This document shows, piece by piece, positions 17,228 through 25,007 of a stretch of DNA of 64,000 nucleotides. Under the pieces are notes generated by a model, which saw only the letters and a program-made list of their open reading frames with translations, did not search any database and was not told where the DNA came from. The DNA is taken from positions 3,348,001-3,412,000 of the forward strand of contig CAXXEH010000003.1 of NCBI GenBank assembly GCA_963677935.2, read 5' to 3'. A program made the translations under genes and the position numbers. Every line of letters starts with the position of its first letter. Within the stretch, counting starts at the first letter, position 1. The DNA is from JAAFHB01 sp963677935. GTDB taxonomy: Bacteria > Bacteroidota > Bacteroidia > Bacteroidales > Prolixibacteraceae.

Positions 17228-18499
17228 TCATTTTTCATTCCTGACTCCTGTCGGAAACATATATATCGCAGCATCTCCAGGTTCGACCTCTGTGGCATTA
17301 GCGTAATCGGTTGCAGGAATTAGTGTTCCATCTTTAAGTACCTTTTTTACCGAATCATCGGTTGAAATAATCAGTTTCATTGCGTTCTTAAAGTCTCTGT
17401 TTACAATTACCAAAAAGGTGTTTTTACCGTTTTCAAGAACAGAAACCACAGCTCCTTCCCCAACTGTTTCGAGAAGTTTTATCGGTGCAGGAAGCTGGAC
17501 CAATCGTTTTGTCTCATTTGGAATATTTAACCCAGTGTGAGCAACTGAAACAACCTTCGCCCCTAAAAATACACCAGAGATTTGCTGAATCTCATTGCTT
17601 ACCTTCTGCAACCGGTCGTAAATCACCGTCCGTTTACCTTGTGCATCGAGTGGCGAACCAAAGCCCCTGAAGCTCCAGTATTCAATTCCCTGGGCACCAT
17701 AGGCCAGGTCTGCATAAATTTGCAGCCTCAATGAAGCGAGGGTTGGAATATCGTGCACGAAGGTTTTTTCAGGTTTATAAACACTGTATAACTGGAAAAA
17801 ATCATTTAACGAGGGTTGAACGGTATCATCCGAGTAGGCCAGATAAGAAGTGGTCAAGGCAAATGCCCAAAATGGCCTCCCTTCTGCCTGATATTTATTG
17901 GCAAAGAACTCCAGATTTTCAAACCATCGGGGATGCAATCCTCCATCGACAACCGGATAAAAATCAAAAGAGAGGTAGGGTGCGGGAAATAGCTTGTCAA
18001 AGGTTGAAATGTATTCTTCATAGTCTTTCGTCCCAAATTTACTTTTGTTCGAATTAATATTTGGATAGAGGTTTACAAAACTGTAATGTTTTGGATCAGT
18101 TATTCTTAATCGTTTCTGAATATCGGCCAATTCCTGGAAAAGGGGTTTCCCTGGCTCATCGCCAAGATAGTACCCTTCGAGAGCTGCATGATTTTTAAAC
18201 CGGTTTGCGGTCTTCTCAGGATCGCTTTTGAGTTCAGGGCAAGAGATCATCAATTTGACACCCGCTTTACCCGCTGCATCAAGTGCGGTAGCAATGGCAT
18301 CAGCATTGGCAAAGAAGGCGATGTCAATATTGACGCCAACATCTTTCAGCTTTTTATAGCTTTCAACAGAAATTTCTGTCTGTGCAATTCCACCCCACGA
18401 CATCACCGGTATTGTGCCGGCTGATTTTAACTTTTCCTGTGACAATGCCTGACCCAGGGTTGAAATGACAAGAATGCCAATTAATATAATGTTCTTCAT
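17228..18499 (-). CDS. Secreted TIM-barrel glycosidase-like protein, paralogue 1 of 3
   Basis: A 423-residue protein with a signal peptide (residues 1-20, ending ALSQ). The central region reads as a (beta/alpha)8 barrel: 'IPVMSWGG', 'KLMISCPELKSDPEKT', 'GYYLGDEP' (a strand-end Glu, the likely acid/base), 'YLSFDFYPVV', 'PFWAFALTTS', 'AYGAQGIEYWSFRG'. The last 80 residues look like a small beta-domain with 'VSVLENGKNTFLVIVNRDF', as in the C-terminal domain of GH42/GH39-like enzymes. Two paralogues (18506-19702 and 22285-23502) share nearly every block. The family resembles clan-A beta-galactosidase-like hydrolases but I cannot name it. The gene follows paralogue 2 after 6 bp. This copy has an extra 15-20 residues (DTVQPSLNDFFQLYSV) in the middle. 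Confidence 0.65.
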   Translation of the reverse strand: MKNIILIGILVISTLGQALSQEKLKSAGTIPVMSWGGIAQTEISVESYKKLKDVGVNIDIAFFANADAIATALDAAGKAGVKLMISCPELKSDPEKTANRFKNHAALEGYYLGDEPGKPLFQELADIQKRLRITDPKHYSFVNLYPNINSNKSKFGTKDYEEYISTFDKLFPAPYLSFDFYPVVDGGLHPRWFENLEFFANKYQAEGRPFWAFALTTSYLAYSDDTVQPSLNDFFQLYSVYKPEKTFVHDIPTLASLRLQIYADLAYGAQGIEYWSFRGFGSPLDAQGKRTVIYDRLQKVSNEIQQISGVFLGAKVVSVAHTGLNIPNETKRLVQLPAPIKLLETVGEGAVVSVLENGKNTFLVIVNRDFKNAMKLIISTDDSVKKVLKDGTLIPATDYANATEVEPGDAAIYMFPTGVRNEK

Positions 18500-18505
18500 T
18501 CCATT

Positions 18506-19702
18506 CTACTTTTTAGTGGGGAACATATAAATTGCCACATCTCCCGGCTCAATTTCACTGGTATTCGCATAGGCTGATGCCTTCACGATCGAACCATCTT
18601 TTAGCACCTTTTTCAGGGATGAATCCCCTAAAATTGTATAGGGTATACTTTTATTCAGATCACGGTTTACCACCACAAAGAAGGTATTCGGACCATTCTC
18701 CAGGATCGATACGAGTGCACCTGCACCTTCCGTTTCGAAAACCTTGATGGCAGAAGGTAGGGAAGTTAATTGTGAAGTCCCCTTAGGAATCACAACTCCC
18801 GTATGTTTAACAGAGACCACCTTTGCTCCGACAAAGACTCCTGACAGATTCTGTATCTCATTATTTACAGTTTTGATCCGATCGTATACGATGGTCCGTT
18901 TGCCATCCAGTCCGATCGGGGCGCAACGCAAACCCTGCGACATCCAGTAAGCCCAAAACTCCAGACCCTGGGCGCCATAAGCCAGATCGCTGTAAAGCTG
19001 TAGCCGAAGTGCCGGCAATATGGGAATAGGATGCAGTTCGTTATAGGAACTGGCCAGGCCGAAAGCCCAGAAAGGTTTACCGAGTTTCTTTGCTTCGGCT
19101 GAAAACACTTCCAGTCCTGCATACCAGCTTTCATGAATTCCCTCGGTAAGGATGGGATAAAAATCGAAGGAGAGCAGTTGAGAGGGGACTTCCGTTGCAA
19201 ACGTGTTCACATATTCGGCATAGGTTGACGTTCCAAGTGCTTCTGTTTTAGTGGTATTTATGCTTGCAATTAGATTCACAAAGCAGAAATGATTTTTATC
19301 GACGGCTTCAATTTTTTTTGCCCAGTCACCAAGCTCTCCAAAGTCTTTACGGACAGGCTCATCCCTTAGGAAATAACCGGCCAGGGCAGGATGGTTGATA
19401 AACCGCTTCACCGTTTTTTCAGGATCGCTCTTCAATTCAGGGCACGAAGTAACCATTTTGATTCCGGCTTCCTGAGCCAGATCCAATGCTTTTTGCATTG
19501 CATCAGCCGTCGGATAGTTGGAAAGGTTGATGTTAATTCCCATCTCCTTTAGTTCCATGAATCGCTCCAGATTGGTTTCCGAATCAGGTATCCCTGCCCA
19601 GGCCATAATCGGGAGCGGCTTTTCTGATATTAGTTTTTCCTGGGCACTAATCCTTATCGTAAAAAACAGCGTTAAAGTGCACAGCAACAAAATATTTCTC
19701 AT
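18506..19702 (-). CDS. Secreted TIM-barrel glycosidase-like protein, paralogue 2 of 3
   Basis: A 398-residue protein with a signal peptide (residues 1-20, ending ISAQ). Same blocks as its neighbours: 'LPIMAWAG', 'KMVTSCPELKSDPEKT', 'GYFLRDEP', 'LLSFDFYPIL', 'PFWAFGLASS', 'AYGAQGLEFWAYW', and the C-terminal 'VSILENGPNTFFVVVNRDL...EPGDVAIYMFPTKK'. The Asp-Glu-Pro block probably carries the acid/base. It sits between paralogue 1 (6 bp downstream) and the GH92 gene (235 bp upstream, gap with nested palindromes). Co-occurrence with GH92 and GH38 suggests action on a mannose-rich glycan, but no substrate is readable from the sequence. Confidence 0.65.
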   Translation of the reverse strand: MRNILLLCTLTLFFTIRISAQEKLISEKPLPIMAWAGIPDSETNLERFMELKEMGININLSNYPTADAMQKALDLAQEAGIKMVTSCPELKSDPEKTVKRFINHPALAGYFLRDEPVRKDFGELGDWAKKIEAVDKNHFCFVNLIASINTTKTEALGTSTYAEYVNTFATEVPSQLLSFDFYPILTEGIHESWYAGLEVFSAEAKKLGKPFWAFGLASSYNELHPIPILPALRLQLYSDLAYGAQGLEFWAYWMSQGLRCAPIGLDGKRTIVYDRIKTVNNEIQNLSGVFVGAKVVSVKHTGVVIPKGTSQLTSLPSAIKVFETEGAGALVSILENGPNTFFVVVNRDLNKSIPYTILGDSSLKKVLKDGSIVKASAYANTSEIEPGDVAIYMFPTKK

Positions 19703-19762
19703 TCTTACAAAAGTATTATCCGATATAGCGGAGGTTTTAAATCATATTGCCAGAGGCATTTG

Positions 19763-19863
19763 ATATGGGTAGAAAAAAACAATCCGTAAAAATATCCCGT
19801 CCCATCCGGGACGGAACTTCACCTGATTTCGAAATTCTACCCATATTATATCCCTAAAGGGAT
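19763..19863. repeat. Nested palindromic element
   Basis: Outer arms ATATGGGTAGAA (19763-19774) and TTCTACCCATAT (19835-19846) enclose an inner palindrome CCGTCCC-ATCC-GGGACGG (19797-19814). Next to it lies a small palindrome ATCCCTAAAGGGAT (19850-19863). This is the same plan, large palindrome plus small palindrome, as at 17.0 and 23.6 kb but with different sequence. Confidence 0.75.
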
Positions 19864-19937
19864 TAAAAATTATTCACTAAAAATCCATTCATCCTTTTAT
19901 GCAAAACCTGAATCGATTAAATTCAAGACCCAATTGA

Positions 19938-22274
19938 TTACTTTGTCATCGATGGCGGAGCTGCATCAACTGCGCTACCCCAACTCTTATTCGGTTCAGG
20001 TCCCATCACGAAGCTCAGTGTTCCGCCATTTTTAATTTCAGCATGGTCGAACCATGGTTTATTTAATGGTTTGCCATTCAAAGTGGCAGACTGAATATAT
20101 TTGTTCTCTTTGGAGTTGTTTTTCGTTTCGATAATGAACTTCCCGGCGTTACCAAAGGATTTGTCGAGCTGAATGGTCACCTTCCTGAATTCAGGACTTC
20201 CAATGGAATAAACATTCTGGCCGGGTGCAACCGGGTAAAAACCCATTGAGCTAAGCACATACCAGGCCGACATCTGCCCCATATCTTCATTCCCGCACAA
20301 TCCGGCAGGACCTGATGTGTACAGCTCGTCCATTACCCTTCGGGCCATGTTCTGGGTTTTCCACGGAACACCAGCATAATTATAGAGGTAGACCGTATGA
20401 TGACCAGGCTCGTTGCCGTGTGCATATTGTCCAATCAAACCGGTTATATCGGAAACTGTACTTTTTATTTCGGAGCTGGTTGTAAAAAGGGTATCCAGTT
20501 TTGCCACAAAATTTGACCGTCCACCCGAAAGGTTAATTACCCCATTCACATCATGAGGTACAAACAAGGTATATTGCCAGGCATTTGCCTCGGTATAATG
20601 ACGATCCTTGCCTTGTCCGACAAATTTCGGATCAAACGGATCAAGCCATTTACCGTTACTGTCTTTCGGTCGTGCAAATCCGGTGGAGAGATCCATCACA
20701 TTTTTGTAATTGGAGGCTCTTTTCATAAATAGTTCGTAGTCATCCATCCTGCCAGCCTCTTTTGCCAACTGGGCTACACACCAGTCGTTGAACACATATT
20801 CCAATGTTCTGGAAACAGACTCCCGGATCTTGTCATAGGGTACATATCCCAATTTAAGATAGTATTCCAATCCAATACGACCACGGGAACGGTGATCAGA
20901 TGGAGGTGTTTCCATTGCGTTTTTCCGCACCGCCTGGTAAGCCTTTTGCAGATCAAAATTCCGGATTCCTTTGCGATAGGCATCAAGGAAAACAACAACA
21001 GGATGATCACCGATCATGTCATTGGTATAACTGTTTCCAAACTGTTGGGGAGTAGGCAGCCAACCACCTTGCTCATATTGAGCGATCATGGTGTTGATGG
21101 CATCGTTGCTCCTGTCCGGAGCTATCAGGGTTAACAACGGCATCTCTGCCCTGAAGGTATCCCAAAGCGAGAAATCACTCCGATAGGTAAAATCTTTTGA
21201 TGTGTGAACTTCGTTATCCAACCCCATGTATTTTCCATCCACGTCGCTGAAAGTAGCCGGGAAAAGGAGGGAATGATAAAGTGCCGTATAGAAGATTTCG
21301 AATTTCTGTTTGGCAGAATTTGTGTCATTGCCTTTATCCAATTCAATTTCAATCTTAGCCAAAGCCTTATTCCATTTAGCCTTTGCAGCCTCTCTAACCT
21401 GATCGAAATTCCATTGAGGTATTTCGGTATCCAGATTGAGACGTGCCTGTGCAATACTTGTATAGGAGATTCCAACTTTTACCTCTACTGATTCGTTGTC
21501 CGAGGTACGATAATCGACATAGGCGCCTGACTGAGCTCCTGAAGCTTGACGGGAACCAGCCTTAATGCTCTTTTTCTCCCAGGTGCCGAATGAAAAAAAT
21601 GGTTTACTGAACTTTGCGCAAAAATAAACGTTTTTATTCTTTACAAATCCTGTTGAAACTCTGTGCCCCTCAATTTCATTATTGTTAACGATCTTAACCT
21701 GTGCATCAGTGCAATTGTCACGAACGCCGTGGTACATATCAATAAGGATATGGGAAGCTTCAGACTTTGGGAATGTATATTTGTGAAGACCTGCCCTTTC
21801 CGTAACGGTTAACTGGGCTTTGATCCCATAATCTTTTAAAGTGACTGCATAATATCCGGGAGATGCTTCCTCTTCGGCGTGTGAAAACCTTGACCGGTAC
21901 CCTTCTCCGGGCTTATCTTTTGCTCCTGGTTCAACTTTAAGAGCACCCGTTGTTGGCATCAGCAGGATATCACCCCAGTCGCCGGCGCCCATTCCACTTC
22001 GGTGCAAATGACTGAATCCCATGACAGAGCTGTCGCTGTAATGGTAACCGGAACACCAGTCCCATCCTTTAGTATCGGTATCGGGGCCCAATTGTACCAT
22101 TCCTCCGGGTAAAGCAGCCCCTGGGAAAGTGTGTCCGTGATCATTTGTTCCGACCAATGGATTCACATAGCCGGCATAATTAACCGGCACGGACCCTGCT
22201 CCGGATAATCCGGGTATTGTGAATAGCATGATATATGCAAGGGCTCCGAATTTGATTTGCATGTTCATCTTCAT
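19938..22274 (-). CDS. GH92 exo-alpha-mannosidase, secreted
   Basis: A 778-residue enzyme with a signal peptide (residues 1-25). GH92 enzymes are Ca2+-dependent and remove terminal alpha-mannose from N-glycans or mannans by inversion. Hallmarks: 'YVNPLVGTNDHGHTFPGAALPGGMVQLGPDT' spread over residues 36-66, 'GFSHLHRSGMGAGDWGDILLMPT', 'AHGNEPGHH' at about 618-626 (with the acid Glu), and 'GNEDMGQMSAWYVLSSMGFYPVAPG' near 660. The length is typical. The gene starts 10 bp after the stop of TIM-barrel paralogue 3 and is followed by paralogues 2 and 1, giving a mixed operon. A few residues near the start allow an alternative Met (residue 3 or 5). Confidence 0.93.
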   Translation of the reverse strand: MKMNMQIKFGALAYIMLFTIPGLSGAGSVPVNYAGYVNPLVGTNDHGHTFPGAALPGGMVQLGPDTDTKGWDWCSGYHYSDSSVMGFSHLHRSGMGAGDWGDILLMPTTGALKVEPGAKDKPGEGYRSRFSHAEEEASPGYYAVTLKDYGIKAQLTVTERAGLHKYTFPKSEASHILIDMYHGVRDNCTDAQVKIVNNNEIEGHRVSTGFVKNKNVYFCAKFSKPFFSFGTWEKKSIKAGSRQASGAQSGAYVDYRTSDNESVEVKVGISYTSIAQARLNLDTEIPQWNFDQVREAAKAKWNKALAKIEIELDKGNDTNSAKQKFEIFYTALYHSLLFPATFSDVDGKYMGLDNEVHTSKDFTYRSDFSLWDTFRAEMPLLTLIAPDRSNDAINTMIAQYEQGGWLPTPQQFGNSYTNDMIGDHPVVVFLDAYRKGIRNFDLQKAYQAVRKNAMETPPSDHRSRGRIGLEYYLKLGYVPYDKIRESVSRTLEYVFNDWCVAQLAKEAGRMDDYELFMKRASNYKNVMDLSTGFARPKDSNGKWLDPFDPKFVGQGKDRHYTEANAWQYTLFVPHDVNGVINLSGGRSNFVAKLDTLFTTSSEIKSTVSDITGLIGQYAHGNEPGHHTVYLYNYAGVPWKTQNMARRVMDELYTSGPAGLCGNEDMGQMSAWYVLSSMGFYPVAPGQNVYSIGSPEFRKVTIQLDKSFGNAGKFIIETKNNSKENKYIQSATLNGKPLNKPWFDHAEIKNGGTLSFVMGPEPNKSWGSAVDAAPPSMTK

Positions 22275-22284
22275 CTAATTACAT

Positions 22285-23502
22285 TTATTTCGTTGGAAAC
22301 ATAAAAATTTCGGCATCACCCGGATCAAGTTCCAGGGTGCTATCATAAGCGCTGGCTGGAACTATTGTTCCGTCTTTCAATATTTTTTTTACCGTTTCAT
22401 CACCATAAACGGTCACATTGATACTATTAAGAAAATCTTTATTGACAATTACCATAAAGGTGTTTTCTCCATTTTCCAATACTGAAACGAGTGCAGGTGC
22501 ATCATTGGTGTTGAGCACCTTTATTGCCTTTGGTAGCGTAGTAAGGCGAATGGTCCCACCCGGAATCATCCCTTTCCCGGTATGTCTGACAGAGACCACT
22601 TTTGAACCTAGAAAAACTCCCGAAAGGTTTTTGATCTCCTGACTCATCAGCTTAACCCGATCGTATACGACACTACGTTTACCAGCTGCACTGATGGGAG
22701 CACCACGCTGGTCTTCGCCCGATGGGGCGTTAACCGAAGTCGCCGACCAGTAGGTGAAGTATTGAATTCCTTGCGCACCATAAGCCAAATCACTGTATAC
22801 CTGAAGCCGCATTGCAGCCAATGTTTGGGGGGTCACATGATTTTCGTCGTAGTTTGTCGTAAGTGCGAAAGCCCAGAAAGGTAATCCTGCCTTCGTTGCT
22901 TCGCCTGCAACCTGTTCGAGGTTCTGATACCAGGTTTTGGAGATACGATCTTTCATGATAGGGTAATAGTCGAAGGAGATAAATTGAACAGGTAATTGTT
23001 TAATGTACTCCCTCACATATTCCATATAATCCTTCGTCCCAAGCTGAGTAGAATCGGCAAAATTGGGGAACAGGTTCACATAGCAAAAATGCTTCCTGTC
23101 GATGGACTGAATCTGTCGGCCCCATTCACCCAATCCTTTAAGCTGAGGCATCGAAGGTTCGTCCTGGAGGTGATAACCCACTACTGCGGGATGGTTCATA
23201 AACCGTCTGACCGTTTTCTCCGGATCGGTTTTAAGTTCAGGACATGAAACAACCATTTTAATCCCCACTTTTTCGGCCACGTCCAGCGCTTTCTGCATCG
23301 CATCTGCGTTGGGAAAACCGTTAAACTGATAGGTTATTCCGGCTTCCTTCATCTCCTGATAACGTTCGACCGTTGTTTCATTAGCGGGAATACTATACCA
23401 GGCAAGAATTGGTATCTCACCTTTGGATGTTAACCGTGGCTGCCCATAGGTATAACCAGCGATTAAACCCAATAAAATAAATGGAAACAAATTTTTTTTC
23501 AT
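22285..23502 (-). CDS. Secreted TIM-barrel glycosidase-like protein, paralogue 3 of 3
   Basis: A 405-residue protein with a signal peptide (residues 1-20, ending TYGQ). Shared blocks: 'IPILAWYS', 'KMVVSCPELKTDPEKT', 'GYHLQDEP', 'FISFDYYPIM', 'PFWAFALTTNYD', 'AYGAQGIQYFTYWSA', and C-terminal 'VSVLENGENTFMVIVNKDF...LDPGDAEIFMFPTK'. Where paralogues 1 and 2 have 'GIEYW/GLEFW', this copy has 'GIQYF', so that Glu is probably not catalytic in the family or this copy differs. A short insertion (SVNAPSGEDQRG) follows. It is first in the GH92 operon (10-bp gap to GH92). Confidence 0.65.
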   Translation of the reverse strand: MKKNLFPFILLGLIAGYTYGQPRLTSKGEIPILAWYSIPANETTVERYQEMKEAGITYQFNGFPNADAMQKALDVAEKVGIKMVVSCPELKTDPEKTVRRFMNHPAVVGYHLQDEPSMPQLKGLGEWGRQIQSIDRKHFCYVNLFPNFADSTQLGTKDYMEYVREYIKQLPVQFISFDYYPIMKDRISKTWYQNLEQVAGEATKAGLPFWAFALTTNYDENHVTPQTLAAMRLQVYSDLAYGAQGIQYFTYWSATSVNAPSGEDQRGAPISAAGKRSVVYDRVKLMSQEIKNLSGVFLGSKVVSVRHTGKGMIPGGTIRLTTLPKAIKVLNTNDAPALVSVLENGENTFMVIVNKDFLNSINVTVYGDETVKKILKDGTIVPASAYDSTLELDPGDAEIFMFPTK

Positions 23503-23581
23503 TGACTTCGCCCTGTTATTTGATGTTATAATTAAGTAAGCCTTTACATTGATTTTTCAGAAAAATTCATATAGGTTTCCC

Positions 23582-23701
23582 AATGACCTCAGCGAGGTCA
23601 TTTGTATATGGAAAATCTGTTGAAGGTTGAATATTCGACTCCCCGGCGTCGAACTTGTTACACTCGGAAGGTCTTTCTATATACATTTATCCCTCCGGGA
23701 T
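23582..23701. repeat. Palindrome pair of the REP-like type
   Basis: AATGACCTC-AGC-GAGGTCATT (23582-23602) and ATCCCTCCGGGAT (23689-23701) flank an 86-bp interior. The interior also carries partially complementary segments near 23605 and 23675 (GTATATGGAAA / TTTCTATATAC). It lies between the MFS stop and the start of TIM-barrel paralogue 3. Confidence 0.65.
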
Positions 23702-23737
23702 ATTTCAACGAACAGATTTAAATTTCGTTTTCGGTGA

Positions 23738-23782
23738 AGTCAGCGGGTGACTGTTCAGGACATGAAGAGTCACCCGGTCACT
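23738..23782 (-). repeat. Dispersed 45-bp imperfect palindrome, copy A
   Basis: Contains GCGGGTGACTGTTCAG and, 12 bp on, GAGTCACCCGGTCACT. Read on the minus strand it is clearly related to 38683-38728 (shared cores ACCGGGTGAC, TTCAT, CTG, ACA, TCACCCG, TCACT or TGACT). It lies 12 bp downstream of the MFS stop codon, so it could also fold as a transcript-end hairpin. Confidence 0.6.
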
Positions 23783-23793
23783 AAAAAAAAGAA

Positions 23794-24954
23794 TTACGCA
23801 GCCTGACTCTTTCTTACGAAGAAAGATACCCAAAGGATATAAAGCATACAAACGCCCACAACAAAAATACTGGCAAGCGGTCCAAATGCAGTACTTACAT
23901 AACCCATCACTAATGGAATAAATGCACCGCCCGAAACTGCCATAATCAGCAAGCCGGAAATCTCATTTGAACGCTCCGGCATTTTAGCTAAAGCGAGAGA
24001 GAATATAATTGGGAACATATTTCCAACTCCCAATCCAATAATCACTATTGCCACAAAAGCTACCAGATTGGTTGGAGCCAGGAAAACACCCAACACACCA
24101 ATAAGCGATAAAACAGAAATCAGAAAAAGAAAAAGGCGTGGTTTAATCCAGTTTAAAATAATTGCACCTAGGAAACGGGATATTGTTTCACCGACAAAAA
24201 AGAGACTGATTCCATAGGCTGCCGCCTCCAGAGTGATTCCGTATTTTGCCATTAACACCTTCGCAATATTTGTGTTAATTGCAACTTCGGCACCAACAAT
24301 CAGGAAGATGGATAGCGCCATCAATGCAACAAAACTGTTTTTAAGCAATCCAAGGCATGAGGCAAATGATGCAGGTTTACGATCAGGTTTCGATTCAACA
24401 ATGGGTGTCATTGATAACCATAAGGCTCCCAATATGGAGGTGATACCATATATTGCAAGTACCAATTTCCAGTCACCAAATTGTGTTGCCATGAATGTAG
24501 CAATAATTGGTCCAAGCGTCGATACTATTGCCTTTACAAACTGGGAGGTACTCATATAACTGGCCAGTTTATCGGAAGGGGAAACATCCTGCAATAACGG
24601 GTTAGCCGAAACCTGGATAATTGTGTTTCCAATACCAAGGAGGATAAAAGAGACAAACATCATTTCGAAAGAGTAATTAATAAAAGGAAGGCCAAGACCA
24701 ACAGCCTGCAGCGCCATACCGATATTCAACATATTGCGTTTGCCAATCTTATCCTGCACAATACCTGCAGGTACTCCAAGAATAAAAAACCATAGCAACA
24801 CCATCATTGGAAGAAACTGTACAATAAAATCATTCTTATGAAAATCTTCCTGGATATGATTTGTTGCCGTTCCGATAATATCGACAAAACCCATGATTAC
24901 AAAGGACAACATTACCGGAGCTAATTTACCCATCTGAACTTTTGAACTACTCAT
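23794..24954 (-). CDS. FHS-type MFS sugar transporter
   Basis: A 386-residue inner-membrane protein with 12 predicted helices by eye. The pattern fits the fucose/glucose:H+ symporter branch of the major facilitator superfamily: 'GFVDIIGTATNHIQEDF' in helix 1, 'FILGVPAGIVQDKIGKRNMLNIGM' as the loop 2-3 signature, 'GNTIIQVSANPLLQDVSP' and 'GLGVGNMFPIIFSLALAKMPERSNEISGLLIMAVSGGAFIP' split between helices 9 and 10. It would import a monosaccharide released by the neighbouring mannosidases. It starts 53 bp after the GH38 stop, consistent with co-transcription with GH38, SIS and ROK genes. Confidence 0.88.
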   Translation of the reverse strand: MSSSKVQMGKLAPVMLSFVIMGFVDIIGTATNHIQEDFHKNDFIVQFLPMMVLLWFFILGVPAGIVQDKIGKRNMLNIGMALQAVGLGLPFINYSFEMMFVSFILLGIGNTIIQVSANPLLQDVSPSDKLASYMSTSQFVKAIVSTLGPIIATFMATQFGDWKLVLAIYGITSILGALWLSMTPIVESKPDRKPASFASCLGLLKNSFVALMALSIFLIVGAEVAINTNIAKVLMAKYGITLEAAAYGISLFFVGETISRFLGAIILNWIKPRLFLFLISVLSLIGVLGVFLAPTNLVAFVAIVIIGLGVGNMFPIIFSLALAKMPERSNEISGLLIMAVSGGAFIPLVMGYVSTAFGPLASIFVVGVCMLYILWVSFFVRKSQAA

Positions 24955-25007
24955 AATTTAATTTTTAGTTATATTAATTTGATTTTAATGGATTACTATT
25001 TTAATTC

